A DNA stretch of 64,000 nt from Sphingopyxis sp. LC81 (GTDB taxonomy: Bacteria > Pseudomonadota > Alphaproteobacteria > Sphingomonadales > Sphingomonadaceae), in contig NZ_JNFD01000001.1 in assembly GCF_000756375.1 (NCBI RefSeq), forward strand, positions 248,001 to 312,000, in the 5' to 3' direction. Below the pieces are notes generated by a model. The model saw only the letters and a list, made by a program, of their open reading frames with translations. It had not been told where the DNA came from and did no database searches. Position 1 is the first letter of the stretch. Each line of letters starts with the position of its first letter. This document shows, one piece after another, positions 17,476 to 28,062 of the stretch. Both the position numbers and the translations under genes were made by a program.

Positions 17476-17704
17476 GGAAGCTCCCTTTATCCAAGTTGCG
17501 CCCTGAAAGCGCGGTACTCCGACCCTTTTCGCGTTGGGTATCACAGCGATAGGGCCTGTCACCAGCGGCCTTTGTGCTTTTGGTCACACGCGATACGAAA
17601 TTCCTGCCCGCAGTGCTTGCGACACGCGGCTTCGTGGCCTAAAGCGCCCCCGATAAACGGGTGGCAGACACCCCAAAATATGAACAACAGAACTGCGAGC
17701 TCCC

Positions 17705-18079
17705 ATGGTCGATCTGACGCAATATTTGCCGATCCTGATCTTTCTGGTCGTCGCCGTCGGCCTGTCCTCCGCCTTCGTCTTCCTGCCGATGGGCGTCGCG
17801 CGGCTGACTGGGGCGCACAAGCCCGATCCGGCGAAGCTGACCGAATATGAATGCGGTTTCCCCGCTTTTGAAGACGCGCGCAGCCAGTTCGACGTGCGTT
17901 TCTACCTCGTCGCCATTCTTTTCATCATCTTCGACCTCGAAGCCGCCTTCCTCTTTCCCTGGGCAGTGAGCCTTGAGGAAATCGGCTGGGCCGGTTGGGC
18001 CACGATGATGATTTTCCTCGCCGAACTCACGCTCGGCCTTGTGTACGCGTGGAAAAAAGGCGCGTTGGATTGGGAATGA
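17705..18079 (+). CDS. nuoA: NADH-quinone oxidoreductase subunit A
   Basis: 124 residues with three membrane helices, the expected size. The helices are [40 protein letters not shown] and [19 protein letters not shown]. The conserved loop [20 protein letters not shown] contains the Cys and acidic residues near the quinone tunnel. It opens the complex I operon; no strong ribosome site is visible before ATG 17705. It overlaps nuoB by four bases. Confidence 0.97.
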   Translation: MVDLTQYLPILIFLVVAVGLSSAFVFLPMGVARLTGAHKPDPAKLTEYECGFPAFEDARSQFDVRFYLVAILFIIFDLEAAFLFPWAVSLEEIGWAGWATMMIFLAELTLGLVYAWKKGALDWE

Positions 18080-18630
18080 GCACTTCCAGCATCATCATGC
18101 CCGGCCAGATGCCGGTCGCTCCCGGTACGAACCCGGACCAGAGCTTTTTCGACGACCTCAACAGCGAGGTAGGCGACAAGGGCTTTCTCGTTACCTCGAC
18201 CGAGGATCTGTTCAATTGGGCGCGCACCGGCTCGCTTTGGTGGATGACCTTTGGCCTCGCATGCTGCGCGGTCGAGATGATCCACGTCAACATGCCGCGC
18301 TATGACATGGAGCGTTTCGGCGCCGCGCCGCGTGCATCGCCGCGCCAGTCGGACGTGATGATCGTTGCGGGTACGCTCTGCAACAAGATGGCCCCGGCGC
18401 TCCGCCGCGTGTACGATCAGATGTCGAACCCGAAATATGTCATCTCGATGGGCAGCTGCGCCAATGGTGGCGGCTATTATCATTACAGCTATTCGGTCGT
18501 GCGCGGCTGCGACCGCATCGTGCCCGTGGACATATATGTCCCCGGCTGCCCGCCGACGGCCGAGGCGTTGCTCTATGGCGTGATGCAACTCCAGCGGAAG
18601 ATTCGCCGCACCGGGACGATCGAACGCTGA
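18076..18630 (+). CDS. nuoB: NADH-quinone oxidoreductase subunit B
   Basis: 184 residues. It carries the terminal 4Fe-4S cluster N2 that passes electrons to quinone. The four ligands are visible: the tandem C63-C64 in [11 protein letters not shown]128 in [11 protein letters not shown] and C158 in [11 protein letters not shown]. The first 30 residues are a variable leader. The start ATGA overlaps the nuoA stop. Confidence 0.97.
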   Translation: MSTSSIIMPGQMPVAPGTNPDQSFFDDLNSEVGDKGFLVTSTEDLFNWARTGSLWWMTFGLACCAVEMIHVNMPRYDMERFGAAPRASPRQSDVMIVAGTLCNKMAPALRRVYDQMSNPKYVISMGSCANGGGYYHYSYSVVRGCDRIVPVDIYVPGCPPTAEALLYGVMQLQRKIRRTGTIER

Positions 18631-19526
18631 TGACCCATGCCGCACCCCTCGTCGCCCGCCGCGCCCATATCGACGCGGAGCTGAAGGCGCTGCTCGGCAA
18701 GGACTTGCTCGTGCATGTCCATGCCGCCGATGAAGACAGCATCACCGTCGATCGCGAAGCGATCGCGGGCGTGATGATCGCGCTGCGCGACAAGATGGAA
18801 TATCAGCAGCTGATGGAAATCGCCGGGGTCGACTATCCCGACCGCGCCGAGCGGTTCGAGGTCGTCTATCACCTGCTCAGCGTGACCAAGAACCATCGCC
18901 TGCGCGTCCGCGTCTGCACTGACGAAGCGACGCCGGTGCCGAGCATCGTACCTGTCTGGCCGGTCGCCGGCTGGCTCGAGCGCGAAGTGTTCGACATGTA
19001 CGGCGTGCTGTTCGCGGGCAATCCGGACCTTCGCCGCATCCTGACCGACTATGGTTTCCAGGGACACCCGCAGCGCAAGGATTTCCCGCTGACCGGCTAT
19101 ACCGAGTTGCGCTATTCCGAAGAGGATAAGCGCGTCGTGTATGAGCCGGTGAAGCTCGCGCAGGATTTCCGCAATTTCGACTTCCTCAGCCCTTGGGAAG
19201 GCGCCGACTATGTGCTGCCCGGCGATGAAAAAGCCGGCGGAACGGGCGAAGCGCCAGGCAAGGGGGCGCCGACGCCGATGACCGCGGCCGAAGTCAAGAA
19301 GGCCGACGACACGGCAAAGGCGCCGCCGCCGCCGACCCCGAAAACCACCGAAAAGCCCGAGCAGACCGGGGCAGGGGCGAAGGCCAACATCAAGGCTGCA
19401 AAGACGAGCCGCGATGGCGCCAAGGCGACCACTGCGGTGAAGGGCAAGACGCCCGCAACCAAAAAGGCCGAAAAGGCGCCAGCCAAGCCGCGCGCGCCGC
19501 GCAAGCCTAAAGGAGGCGACGCATGA
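18630..19526 (+). CDS. nuoC: NADH-quinone oxidoreductase subunit C with long basic tail
   Basis: 298 residues, while most separate NuoC proteins are about 200. Residues 1-195 are the normal hydrophilic-arm subunit, with [20 protein letters not shown] followed by [19 protein letters not shown] as the family signature. From about residue 200 (19227-19523) the chain becomes a low-complexity Lys/Ala/Pro/Thr region ending [13 protein letters not shown]. This tail has no recognisable domain and should be disordered and strongly basic. The start shares one base with nuoB and the end overlaps nuoD by four bases, so the tail is truly in frame with its neighbours. Confidence 0.95.
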   Translation: MTHAAPLVARRAHIDAELKALLGKDLLVHVHAADEDSITVDREAIAGVMIALRDKMEYQQLMEIAGVDYPDRAERFEVVYHLLSVTKNHRLRVRVCTDEATPVPSIVPVWPVAGWLEREVFDMYGVLFAGNPDLRRILTDYGFQGHPQRKDFPLTGYTELRYSEEDKRVVYEPVKLAQDFRNFDFLSPWEGADYVLPGDEKAGGTGEAPGKGAPTPMTAAEVKKADDTAKAPPPPTPKTTEKPEQTGAGAKANIKAAKTSRDGAKATTAVKGKTPATKKAEKAPAKPRAPRKPKGGDA

Positions 19527-20779
19527 CCGACTCTCCTCAGGTCAAGCATCACGGCAGCGACATGTTCGAAGGCTATCCGGTCGATACGGCCGATACCGTT
19601 GGCGATCAGGTCGTGACGAACTACACGATCAACTTCGGTCCACAGCATCCCGCGGCGCACGGCGTGCTGCGCATGGTTATGGAACTCGACGGCGAGATCA
19701 TCGAGCGCGTCGATCCGCACGTAGGGCTGCTCCACCGCGGCACCGAAAAGCTGATCGAGTATAAGACCTATCTGCAGGCTTTGCCCTATTTCGACCGGCT
19801 CGACTATTGCTCGCCGCTCGGCATGGAGCACAGCTATGTCCTCGCGATCGAGAAGCTGCTCGACCTCGAAGTGCCGGCGCGCGCGCAATATCTCCGCACC
19901 CTGTTCGCCGAGCTGACGCGCATCTGCAATCACATGCTCAACATCGGCTCGCACGTCATGGACGTCGGCGCGATGACCCCGAACCTCTGGGTGTTCGAAC
20001 TGCGCGAGGATTGCCTCAATTTCTTCGAGCGCGCCTCGGGCGCACGCATGCACTCGGCGTACTTCCGTCCGGGCGGTGTCCATCAGGATGTCCCCGAGCG
20101 GCTGCTCTACGACATCGGCGAATGGTGCGAAAAACGCCTGCCGAAACTGTTCGGCGACGCGATGAGCCTCGTCATCGACAACCGCATCTTCAAGCAGCGC
20201 AACGTCGACATCGCGACGGTGTCGAAGGAAGATGCGCTCGCGTGGGGCTTCTCGGGCCCGATGATCCGCGGCAGCGGCATCGCGTGGGATTTGCGCAAGT
20301 CGCAGCCCTATGACGCCTATGCTTCGATGGACTTTGACATTCCCGTCGGCACCCGCGGCGACTGCTACGACCGCTTCATGGTCCGCGTGCAGGAAGTCTA
20401 TCAGTCGGCGCGCATCATCCTTCAGTGTCTCCGCGACATGCCCACCGGCCCGATCGCCAGCCTCGATCGCAAGGTCGTTCCGCCGAAGCGCGGCGAGATG
20501 AAGCAGTCGATGGAATCGCTGATCCACCACTTCAAGCTCTATACCGAGGGTTTCCACGTCCCCGCGGGCGAAGTCTATGTCGCGACCGAAAGCCCCAAGG
20601 GCGAATTCGGCGTCTATCTGGTCAGCGACGGCACCAACAAGCCGTATCGTTGCAAGATCCGCCCGACGGCGTTCAGCCATCTTCAGGCGATGGACATGAT
20701 GTCGAAAGGCCACATGCTCGCCGATACCACCGCAATTATCGGCGCCATTGACGTCGTTTTCGGAGAGTGTGACCGCTAA
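19523..20779 (+). CDS. nuoD: NADH-quinone oxidoreductase subunit D
   Basis: 418 residues. This 49-kDa type subunit forms the quinone site with NuoB. Features are [20 protein letters not shown] (conserved HxxxH loop region), [40 protein letters not shown] and the C-terminal [16 protein letters not shown] end ([20 protein letters not shown]). The final FGECDR is typical. It is linked by a four-base overlap to nuoC and by one base to nuoE. Confidence 0.97.
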   Translation: MTDSPQVKHHGSDMFEGYPVDTADTVGDQVVTNYTINFGPQHPAAHGVLRMVMELDGEIIERVDPHVGLLHRGTEKLIEYKTYLQALPYFDRLDYCSPLGMEHSYVLAIEKLLDLEVPARAQYLRTLFAELTRICNHMLNIGSHVMDVGAMTPNLWVFELREDCLNFFERASGARMHSAYFRPGGVHQDVPERLLYDIGEWCEKRLPKLFGDAMSLVIDNRIFKQRNVDIATVSKEDALAWGFSGPMIRGSGIAWDLRKSQPYDAYASMDFDIPVGTRGDCYDRFMVRVQEVYQSARIILQCLRDMPTGPIASLDRKVVPPKRGEMKQSMESLIHHFKLYTEGFHVPAGEVYVATESPKGEFGVYLVSDGTNKPYRCKIRPTAFSHLQAMDMMSKGHMLADTTAIIGAIDVVFGECDR

Positions 20780-21447
20780 TGGCCGACGCACCCAATATTC
20801 CTGACGAAATCGAAACCCGCGCGCGCTGGGGCGCCTTTGCGTGGACGGCGGAAAATGCCGCGAAGGCGAAGGCGGTCATTGCGCGCTACCCCGCAGGCCG
20901 CCAGCGCTCGGCGGTGATGCCCTTGCTCGACCTCGCGCAGCGACAGGTCGGCGCCGAGACCCAGACGCAGGGCTGGCTGCCCGTGCCGGTGATCGAATAT
21001 GTCGCCGCCGCGCTCGATATGCCCTTCATCCGCGCCTATGAGGTCGCGACCTTCTACACGATGTATAATCTCGTGCCGGTCGGCCGCTATCATGTGCAGG
21101 TCTGCGGCACGACGCCGTGCCTGCTGCGCGGGTCGGACGATGTGATGGCCGCGTGCAAGAATCGCGGCATGGTCAAAGGCAAGACGACGCCCGACGGTCT
21201 GTTCACGCTGACCGAGGTCGAGTGCATGGGCACTTGCACCAACGCGCCGATGGTCCAGATCAACGACGATAATTACGAAGACCTCGATTATGACAGCACC
21301 GTCCGCATCCTCGATGCGCTCGCTGCGGGCGAGCAGCCGAAGGCGGGGACGCAGCTTGCGAACCGCCACACGAGCGAGCCCGACGGCGGCCCGACGACGC
21401 TGAAGGAAATGGTCAAGGCCAACCACGACTATCGGAAGGAATGGTAA
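20779..21447 (+). CDS. nuoE: NADH-quinone oxidoreductase subunit E
   Basis: 222 residues. It is the 24-kDa subunit with 2Fe-2S cluster N1a; ligands lie in VQVCGTTPCLLRG and EVECMGTCTNAPMVQIND. The N-terminal helical part (TARYPAGRQRSAVMPLLDLAQ-like) is normal. The C-terminal stretch ending TLKEMVKANHDYRKEW resembles the alphaproteobacterial and mitochondrial form. It works with NuoF in the NADH dehydrogenase module. Confidence 0.96.
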   Translation: MADAPNIPDEIETRARWGAFAWTAENAAKAKAVIARYPAGRQRSAVMPLLDLAQRQVGAETQTQGWLPVPVIEYVAAALDMPFIRAYEVATFYTMYNLVPVGRYHVQVCGTTPCLLRGSDDVMAACKNRGMVKGKTTPDGLFTLTEVECMGTCTNAPMVQINDDNYEDLDYDSTVRILDALAAGEQPKAGTQLANRHTSEPDGGPTTLKEMVKANHDYRKEW

Positions 21448-21450
21448 GCC

Positions 21451-22740
21451 ATGCTGGCCGATAAGGATCGCATTTTCACCAATCTCTACGGCTTCCAGCC
21501 GTGGAACCTCAAATCGGCGCAGGCGCGCGGCGATTGGGACAATACCAAGGATCTGATGAAGCGCGGCCAGGACGCGATCATCGAAGAGATCAAGGCGTCG
21601 GGCCTGCGCGGCCGCGGCGGCGCGGGCTTCCCGACGGGGCTTAAATGGTCGTTCATGCCGAAGGAACCGCGCGCCGACCGCCCGAGCTTCCTCGTCATCA
21701 ACGCCGACGAATCCGAACCGGGCTCGTGCAAGGACCGCGAGATCATCCGCCACGATCCGCACAAGCTGATCGAGGGCGCGCTGATCGCGGGCTTCGCGAT
21801 GCGCGCGCGTGCGGCGTACATCTATATCCGCGGCGAGTTCATCCGCGAGGCCGAGACGCTCTTCGCCGCGGTGCAGGAGGCGTATGACGCCGGCCTGCTC
21901 GGCAAGAATGCCGCCAAGTCGGGTTATGATTTCGACGTCTTCGTCCACCGCGGCGCCGGCGCATACATCTGCGGCGAAGAAACCGCGATGATCGAAAGCC
22001 TCGAAGGCAAGAAGGGCCAGCCGCGCCTGAAACCGCCGTTTCCGGCGGGTGCGGGCCTCTATGGCTGCCCGACGACGGTGAACAATGTCGAGAGTATCGC
22101 GGTCGTCCCGACGATCCTGCGCCGCGGCGCGCCGTGGTTCGCCTCCTTCGGGCGCGAGAATAACAAGGGCACCAAGCTCTTCCAGATCTCGGGCCATGTC
22201 GAGCGCCCGTGCGTCGTCGAGGAAGAGATGGGCATCACCTTCCGCGAACTGATCGACAAGCATTGCGGCGGCATCCGGGGCGGCTGGGATAACCTGCTCG
22301 CGGTGATCCCGGGCGGTTCGTCGGTTCCGCTCGTCCCCGCGGCCGAAATCATGGACGCGCCGATGGACTTCGACGGGCTGAAGGCCGTCGGATCGGGCCT
22401 CGGCACCGCGGCCGCGATCGTGATGGACAAGTCGACCGACGTCGTTCAGGCGATCAGCCGCATCAGCTATTTCTACAAGCATGAAAGCTGCGGCCAGTGT
22501 ACGCCGTGCCGCGAGGGCACCGGCTGGATGTGGCGCGTGATGGAGCGGCTGCGCACTGGCGACGCCGACATCAGCGAGATCGACACTTTGTTCGACGTGA
22601 CCAAGCAGGTCGAAGGCCACACGATCTGCGCGCTCGGCGATGCCGCCGCGTGGCCGATCCAGGGCCTGATCAAGCATTTCCGCCCCGAAATCGAACGCCG
22701 CATCCGCGAGAATGGCGGCGCGCTGGAGGCGGCTGAGTGA
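21451..22740 (+). CDS. nuoF: NADH-quinone oxidoreductase subunit F
   Basis: 429 residues. It binds NADH, FMN and cluster N3. The glycine-rich FMN/NADH region is [20 protein letters not shown], followed by [15 protein letters not shown], and the 4Fe-4S ligands lie in [16 protein letters not shown] with a fourth Cys in [14 protein letters not shown]. It starts three bases after nuoE and its TGA overlaps the next frame by four bases. Confidence 0.97.
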   Translation: MLADKDRIFTNLYGFQPWNLKSAQARGDWDNTKDLMKRGQDAIIEEIKASGLRGRGGAGFPTGLKWSFMPKEPRADRPSFLVINADESEPGSCKDREIIRHDPHKLIEGALIAGFAMRARAAYIYIRGEFIREAETLFAAVQEAYDAGLLGKNAAKSGYDFDVFVHRGAGAYICGEETAMIESLEGKKGQPRLKPPFPAGAGLYGCPTTVNNVESIAVVPTILRRGAPWFASFGRENNKGTKLFQISGHVERPCVVEEEMGITFRELIDKHCGGIRGGWDNLLAVIPGGSSVPLVPAAEIMDAPMDFDGLKAVGSGLGTAAAIVMDKSTDVVQAISRISYFYKHESCGQCTPCREGTGWMWRVMERLRTGDADISEIDTLFDVTKQVEGHTICALGDAAAWPIQGLIKHFRPEIERRIRENGGALEAAE

Positions 22741-23468
22741 AGATGGCCTCGTCCCGATTGGCGGGTTTTACCTGCATCGCGATGGCTGCATTACAGCTGT
22801 CGGCGCCTGCCGGCGCCCAGCAGGGATCGCATCTGCACCAGCCGGATGCGCCCAATGTGCCGCTCGTCGCCGATAACGCGGCCAAACAGCGCGAAATCGT
22901 GATGAAATCCTTCGCCGATTGCGTCGTCGACAGCGCGCGTGCGCGTCGTTTGGCGCTGGAATTCATCGCGATGGATCCGCAATCTGAGGAAGCCGGAAAA
23001 TTTGGCGACAAGGTCACCGAACCCGGTTGCTTGCCGAAAGTCGGACAGACGAAATATGCGTCGAAGCTGGCGTTTACGCCGTTTCTTTTTCGGTACGAGC
23101 TGCTTGGCGCCCTTTATCGTCAAACCTATCGCGATGCGCCGAGCCCGGCACTCAAGGATTTGCCGGTACGCGATTACGCGAAAGAATTCGCTTCCGGCAC
23201 CGTCCCGAACACGATTCTGTCGTTGCGGCAATTTGGCGATTGCGTCGCGCGCATCGCTCCCGTCGAAAGCCATAATCTGGTGATGTCCGACATCTATACT
23301 GCCGAGGAAAATTCAGCGCTTACGGCGGTTCTGCCGAATTTGCAGGCCTGTATGCCGCCGGGGCAGAGCGTAGGATTCGGACGGGGAATCCTCCGCGGCG
23401 CTCTGGCCGAGGGACTCTATCGCCTGCAAGAAGCCAGCAATTCATCTGAAAGTTCTGTCGATGCCTAA
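22737..23468 (+). CDS. Secreted two-repeat cysteine protein inserted in the nuo operon
   Basis: 243 residues from GTG 22737 (GTGA overlap with the nuoF stop) or ATG 22743; it overlaps nuoG by eight bases. A signal peptide is clear ([14 protein letters not shown], cleavage near residue 28), so it should be periplasmic. The mature part is an internal duplication. Each copy begins F-(A/G)-D-C-V, has a second Cys exactly 36 residues later (C62-C98 and C169-C205) and ends in a GAL...LYR motif ([18 protein letters not shown]). It is not a known complex I subunit. Similar secreted proteins with this motif seem frequent in sphingomonads, which is recollection and not checked. Base composition is visibly less GC-rich than in the flanking nuo genes. 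An assembly or envelope role is only a guess. Confidence 0.85.
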   Translation: MKMASSRLAGFTCIAMAALQLSAPAGAQQGSHLHQPDAPNVPLVADNAAKQREIVMKSFADCVVDSARARRLALEFIAMDPQSEEAGKFGDKVTEPGCLPKVGQTKYASKLAFTPFLFRYELLGALYRQTYRDAPSPALKDLPVRDYAKEFASGTVPNTILSLRQFGDCVARIAPVESHNLVMSDIYTAEENSALTAVLPNLQACMPPGQSVGFGRGILRGALAEGLYRLQEASNSSESSVDA

Positions 23469-25473
23469 GGTCACCGTAGATGGCGTAGAACTCGACGTCC
23501 CGCAGGGCGCGACCGTTCTGCAGGCGTGCGAGCTGGCGGGGAAGGAAATCCCGCGCTTCTGCTACCACGAACGCCTGTCGATCGCCGGCAATTGCCGCAT
23601 GTGCCTTGTCGAAGTGTCACCGGGCCCGCCGAAGCCGCAGGCGTCGTGCGCGCTGCCGACCGCCGAGGGGCAGGTGATCAAGACCGATAGCCCGATGGTG
23701 AAGAAGGCGCGCGAAGGGGTGATGGAGTTCCTGCTCATCAACCACCCGCTCGACTGTCCGATCTGCGATCAGGGCGGCGAATGCGATTTGCAGGACCAGT
23801 CGGTCGCCTATGGCCGCGGCGCGACGCGCTATGACGAGAACAAGCGCGCGGTCACCGAAAAATATATGGGTCCCATCGTCAAGACGGTGATGACCCGCTG
23901 CATCCAGTGTACGCGCTGCGTCCGCTTTGCGGAGGAAGTCGCGGGCGTCGAAGATGTCGGCGCGATCTATCGCGGCGAGAATATGCAGATCACGTCGTAC
24001 CTCGAACGCGCCGTAGGCAGCGAATTGTCGGGCAATATCGTCGATCTCTGCCCCGTCGGCGCGCTGACCAGCAAGCCCTATGCGTTCGAAGCGCGCCCGT
24101 GGGAGCTTTCGAAGACGCTCGGCATCGACATGATGGACGCGGTCGGCACCAATGTGCGCATCGACGCGCGCGGCCGTCAGGTCCTGCGCGTGCTGCCGCG
24201 CGTCAACGACGACGTGAACGAGGAATGGGCGAGCGACAAGACGCGCCACCATGTCGACGGCCTGACCCGCCGCCGCCTTGATCAGCCCTATGTTCGCGTG
24301 AACGGCGCGCTTCAGCCTGCGAGCTGGGCCGAAGCCTTTGCGGCCATCGCGGCGGTCAAGGCCGGCTCGTCGGTTGCCGCGATTGCGGGCGACCTTGCCG
24401 ATTGCGAGACGATGTTCGCCGCGAAGTCGCTCGTGAACGCGCTCGGCGGCAATCTGCTCGAAGGGCGCCAGACCGGGCTCGACTATGATGTCACCAGCCT
24501 GTCGGCGGTCAATTTCAACACCGGTATCGCCGAGGCCGAAAATGCCGACGTGATCCTGCTCGTCGGCACGAACCTTCGCTGGGAAGCGCCGCTGATCAAC
24601 ACGCGCATCCGCAAGGCGGTGTGGAAGAAGGGCGCGAAGGTCTTCGCGATCGGCCCCGAAACCGACCTGACGTACAGGGCGCAGTGGCTCGGCGACGATG
24701 CTTCGCTGGTTTCGAAGCTGCCCGCGGCGGTGCTCGACGCGCTCAAGGGCGCCGAGCGGCCGATGCTGGTCTTCGGTGGCGGTGCTTTGTCGGTCCCCGG
24801 CGTCCACGGCGCAGGCCTCGCGCTCGCCAAGTCGGTGAACGCGGTCAAGGACGGCTGGAACGGCTTCAACGTGGTGCATTTCTCGGCCGCGCGCATGGGT
24901 TCGCTCATGCTCGGTTACGGCCTGCCCGGCGGAATCAAGGATGTGATCGCGGCGAAGCCGAAGCTCGCTTTTTTCCTCGGCGCCGACGAGGTCGATTTTG
25001 CGGCACTGCCGGATACGTTCAAGGTCTATGTCGGCCACCATGGTGACAAGGGCGCGCATGCCGCCGACGTTATCCTGCCCGCCGCAGCGTGGACCGAGAA
25101 GGACTTCACCACGGTCAACACCGAGGGCCGCGTCCAGCGCAGCGAGAAGGCGGTGTTCGCGCCGGGCGACGCGCGTGAGGACTGGAGCATTTTCCGCGCG
25201 CTCGCCGATGCGCTCGGCGTATCGCTCGGTTTCGACAGCTTTGCGCAGTGCCGCGCGGCGATGATCGCCGCGGTGCCGGCGCTCGGCGTCGAAGGGATCG
25301 CCGACTATGGCTGGACGGTGCCGAAGTTGCCCGCGAAGCCCGAGGCGCGCGCGATCCCTTCGCCGATCAAGGATTTCTACCTCACCAACGCCATCTGCCG
25401 CGCGTCACCGACGATGCAGCGCTGCTCGGAAGAGCTGATCCATGGCGCAGACTTTGCGGAGGCCGCGGAATGA
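23461..25473 (+). CDS. nuoG: NADH-quinone oxidoreductase subunit G
   Basis: 670 residues. The N-terminal ferredoxin-like domain holds 2Fe-2S cluster N1b (CYHERLSIAGNCRMCLVEV plus C in QASCALPTA). Next come the His/Cys N5 site HPLDCPICDQGGECDLQD and the 4Fe-4S site MTRCIQCTRCVRFAEEVAG with LCPVGALTSKP. The rest is a molybdopterin-oxidoreductase-like fold without catalytic cofactor, with VILPAAAWTEKDFTTVNTEG near the C-terminus. It passes electrons from NuoF towards NuoI. The end overlaps a small membrane frame by four bases. Confidence 0.96.
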   Translation: MPKVTVDGVELDVPQGATVLQACELAGKEIPRFCYHERLSIAGNCRMCLVEVSPGPPKPQASCALPTAEGQVIKTDSPMVKKAREGVMEFLLINHPLDCPICDQGGECDLQDQSVAYGRGATRYDENKRAVTEKYMGPIVKTVMTRCIQCTRCVRFAEEVAGVEDVGAIYRGENMQITSYLERAVGSELSGNIVDLCPVGALTSKPYAFEARPWELSKTLGIDMMDAVGTNVRIDARGRQVLRVLPRVNDDVNEEWASDKTRHHVDGLTRRRLDQPYVRVNGALQPASWAEAFAAIAAVKAGSSVAAIAGDLADCETMFAAKSLVNALGGNLLEGRQTGLDYDVTSLSAVNFNTGIAEAENADVILLVGTNLRWEAPLINTRIRKAVWKKGAKVFAIGPETDLTYRAQWLGDDASLVSKLPAAVLDALKGAERPMLVFGGGALSVPGVHGAGLALAKSVNAVKDGWNGFNVVHFSAARMGSLMLGYGLPGGIKDVIAAKPKLAFFLGADEVDFAALPDTFKVYVGHHGDKGAHAADVILPAAAWTEKDFTTVNTEGRVQRSEKAVFAPGDAREDWSIFRALADALGVSLGFDSFAQCRAAMIAAVPALGVEGIADYGWTVPKLPAKPEARAIPSPIKDFYLTNAICRASPTMQRCSEELIHGADFAEAAE

Positions 25474-25607
25474 CCCCGGTGCATGCGATTGCCAGCATCC
25501 TGCTGGTCGGAATGGGCTATTCGGTCTGGCGCGGGTTCAACCCGCGCAAATCGGAAAAGCCCGGTCCGCATAACGGCTGGCGCAACCAGGACGGGACCCG
25601 GAAATGA
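25470..25607 (+). CDS. 45-residue membrane microprotein between nuoG and nuoH
   Basis: The frame begins ATGA at the nuoG stop and ends TGA overlapping the nuoH ATG, so it is translationally coupled on both sides and leaves no gap between the two genes. It has one hydrophobic segment ([17 protein letters not shown], residues 4-20) followed by a polar basic tail ([17 protein letters not shown]). The positive tail suggests the N-terminus is outside and the C-terminus in the cytoplasm. No known NuoX subunit matches. An accessory or assembly factor of complex I is a reasonable inference from the location next to the NuoH/NuoG junction; without conservation data it could also be a spacer frame. Confidence 0.65.
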   Translation: MTPVHAIASILLVGMGYSVWRGFNPRKSEKPGPHNGWRNQDGTRK

Positions 25608-26647
25608 CCGAGACCTTCATCTCCTGGGGCATGGACCCGAATTGGGCGTGGGGCGTCGCGACGATCGCGGGCATCCTGCTCATCGCGCTGCCGCTGATGC
25701 TCGCGGTCGCGATGATCATCTATGCCGACCGCAAGATCTGGGCGGCGATCGCGCTGCGCCGTGGTCCGAACGTCGTCGGTCCCTTCGGGCTGCTGCAGAG
25801 CTTTGCCGACGGCCTGAAAGTGTTCCTGCAGGAAACGATCGTCCCGTCGGGCGCGAACCGCGGGCTGTTCCTGATCGCGCCGATCATCACCTTCACCGTC
25901 GCGCTGCTCGCGTGGGCGGTGATCCCGTTCAATTCGGGCGCGGTGCTCGCCGACATCAACGTCGGATTGCTCTACATCCTCGCGATTTCGTCGCTCGGCG
26001 TGTACGGAGTGATCCTGTCGGGCTGGGCGTCAAACTCGAAATATCCCTTCTTCTCGGCGATGCGCGCTTCGGCGCAGATGATTTCCTATGAAGTGTCGAT
26101 CGGGTTCATCTTGATCGGCGTCGTGCTTTTCGCCGACAGCTTCAACATGAACGAGATCGTGAAAGCGCAGCAGGGCCATGGGCTCGGCATCGTCAACGCC
26201 TTCGGCTTCAACCTGCTGCTCTTCCCGCTCGCGGTGATGTTCCTCATCTCTTCGCTCGCCGAAACCGCGCGCGCGCCGTTCGACCTGACCGAAGCGGAAA
26301 GCGAGCTCGTCGCGGGTTACCAGACCGAATATTCGTCGATGAGCTTCGCGCTCTTCTGGCTCGGCGAATATGCCAACGTCCTGTTGATGTGCACGCTCAA
26401 CGCCGTGCTGTTCTGGGGCGGCTGGCTGCCGCCGATCGATTGGGCGCCGCTCTATGCCGTCCCCGGCATCATCTGGCTGTTCGCGAAGATCCTGTTCTTC
26501 TTCTTCGTCTTCAGCTGGGTCAAGGCGACCGTCCCGCGCTACCGCTATGACCAGCTGATGCGGCTCGGCTGGAAGGTCTTCCTCCCGATCTCGCTTCTCT
26601 GGATCTTCCTGATCTCCGGCTATCTGATGCTGACGAGGTATTCATGA
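25604..26647 (+). CDS. nuoH: NADH-quinone oxidoreductase subunit H
   Basis: 347 residues, about eight membrane helices. It forms the membrane side of the quinone channel. Conserved blocks are [20 protein letters not shown] with [19 protein letters not shown], the acidic loop [20 protein letters not shown], and [19 protein letters not shown] near the end. It overlaps the microprotein and nuoI by four bases each. Confidence 0.97.
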   Translation: MTETFISWGMDPNWAWGVATIAGILLIALPLMLAVAMIIYADRKIWAAIALRRGPNVVGPFGLLQSFADGLKVFLQETIVPSGANRGLFLIAPIITFTVALLAWAVIPFNSGAVLADINVGLLYILAISSLGVYGVILSGWASNSKYPFFSAMRASAQMISYEVSIGFILIGVVLFADSFNMNEIVKAQQGHGLGIVNAFGFNLLLFPLAVMFLISSLAETARAPFDLTEAESELVAGYQTEYSSMSFALFWLGEYANVLLMCTLNAVLFWGGWLPPIDWAPLYAVPGIIWLFAKILFFFFVFSWVKATVPRYRYDQLMRLGWKVFLPISLLWIFLISGYLMLTRYS

Positions 26648-27132
26648 GTACCATTGCCCACCTCATTAAAAGCTTCACGCTGTGGGAGTTTGTGAAGGCG
26701 CACGCCCTCACGCTGAAATATTTCTTCAAGCCGAAGGCGACGATCAACTATCCGTTCGAGAAGAACCCGCTGAGCCCGCGTTTCCGCGGCGAGCATGCGC
26801 TGCGCCGTTATCCGAACGGCGAGGAACGCTGCATCGCGTGCAAGCTGTGCGAAGCGGTGTGTCCGGCGCAGGCGATCACGATCGAGGCCGAGCCGCGCGA
26901 AGACGGCTCGCGCCGCACGACGCGCTACGACATCGACATGACCAAGTGCATTTACTGCGGCTTCTGTCAGGAAGCGTGCCCGGTCGATGCGGTGGTCGAG
27001 GGACCGAACTTCGAATTCGCGACCGAAACGCGCGAAGAGCTGCTCTATGACAAGGCCAAGCTGCTCGCCAATGGCGACAAATGGGAACGCGCGATCGCGG
27101 CGAATCTTGCCGCCGACGCGCCCTATCGATAA
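26644..27132 (+). CDS. nuoI: NADH-quinone oxidoreductase subunit I
   Basis: 162 residues. It is the two-cluster ferredoxin subunit (N6a, N6b) with motifs [16 protein letters not shown] and [16 protein letters not shown]. The N-terminal helix leading to [13 protein letters not shown] is typical of the alphaproteobacterial/TYKY form. It connects NuoG to the N2 cluster of NuoB. Confidence 0.97.
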   Translation: MSTIAHLIKSFTLWEFVKAHALTLKYFFKPKATINYPFEKNPLSPRFRGEHALRRYPNGEERCIACKLCEAVCPAQAITIEAEPREDGSRRTTRYDIDMTKCIYCGFCQEACPVDAVVEGPNFEFATETREELLYDKAKLLANGDKWERAIAANLAADAPYR

Positions 27133-27144
27133 GGGCGCGCGCAC

Positions 27145-27756
27145 ATGATCCAACTCTTCGCCTTTTACCTGTTCGCGACGATCGTCATTGCGTCGGCCGC
27201 GATGGTCATTTTCGCACGCAATCCGGTCCACAGCGTCATGTGGCTGATCCTCGCTTTCTTCAACGCGGCGGGGCTGATGCTGCTTGCGGGCGCCGAATTC
27301 ATCGCGATGCTGCTTGTCATCGTCTATGTCGGTGCGGTCGCGGTGCTGTTCCTGTTCGTCGTGATGATGCTCGACATCGATTTCGCCGAATTGCGCGCCG
27401 GTTTCGTGCGTTACCTGCCGCTCGGCGCGCTCGTTGCGATCATCCTGGCCGCTGAACTGGTGTTCGCGGTCGGTGCATGGAGCGCGGGCGGGGTCGATCT
27501 CGCGGCGCGCGCTGCGCCGGTGGTCGCCGACAAGAGCAATATCCAGCAGATCGGCGAGTTGCTCTACACGCGCTATATCTTCCTGTTCGAGGCGGCGGGC
27601 ATCGTCCTCCTCGTCGCGATGATCGGCGCGATCGTGCTGACGCATCGCAAGCGCGGCGGCGTGCGCACCCAGAATATTTCGGCGCAGAACCGGCGCCGTC
27701 CCGAAGAGGCAACGCGCCTCGTCGATCCGGGCGTCGGGCAGGGGATGGAACTGTGA
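27145..27756 (+). CDS. nuoJ: NADH-quinone oxidoreductase subunit J
   Basis: 203 residues with five membrane helices, starting [20 protein letters not shown] and including [20 protein letters not shown], the segment with the pi-bulge and conserved Tyr/Gly. The C-terminal tail ([19 protein letters not shown]) is hydrophilic. The stop TGA overlaps the nuoK GTG by four bases. Confidence 0.96.
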   Translation: MIQLFAFYLFATIVIASAAMVIFARNPVHSVMWLILAFFNAAGLMLLAGAEFIAMLLVIVYVGAVAVLFLFVVMMLDIDFAELRAGFVRYLPLGALVAIILAAELVFAVGAWSAGGVDLAARAAPVVADKSNIQQIGELLYTRYIFLFEAAGIVLLVAMIGAIVLTHRKRGGVRTQNISAQNRRRPEEATRLVDPGVGQGMEL

Positions 27757-28058
27757 TTTCGGTCGGCCATTATCTCGCCGTTTCGGCGGTGCTCTTCACG
27801 CTCGGCGTGCTCGGCATCTTCATCAACCGCAAGAATATCATCGTCATCCTGATGGCGATCGAGCTGATCTTGCTGGCGGTGAACATCAACCTTGTCGCGT
27901 TCAGCGCCGCGCTCGGCGATCTCGTCGGGCAGGTCTTCTCGATGTTCGTTCTGACCGTCGCTGCGGGCGAAGCCGCCATCGGTCTTGCCATTCTTGTTAT
28001 TTACTTCCGCGGCCGCGGCACCATTGCCGTCGACGATGCCAACCGGATGAAGGGGTAA
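27753..28058 (+). CDS. nuoK: NADH-quinone oxidoreductase subunit K
   Basis: 101 residues, exactly the standard length, from a GTG inside the nuoJ stop (GTGA). Three helices are seen, with the conserved membrane Glu residues in [18 protein letters not shown] and [15 protein letters not shown]. These glutamates take part in proton transfer. It is four bases before nuoL. Confidence 0.97.
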   Translation: MISVGHYLAVSAVLFTLGVLGIFINRKNIIVILMAIELILLAVNINLVAFSAALGDLVGQVFSMFVLTVAAGEAAIGLAILVIYFRGRGTIAVDDANRMKG

Positions 28059-28062
28059 ACCG

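Noticed and set aside
19208..20791. 527-codon minus-strand frame over nuoC/nuoD
   Set aside because: Third-position bias makes the strand opposite to nuo genes open; no motif, and it crosses gene boundaries.
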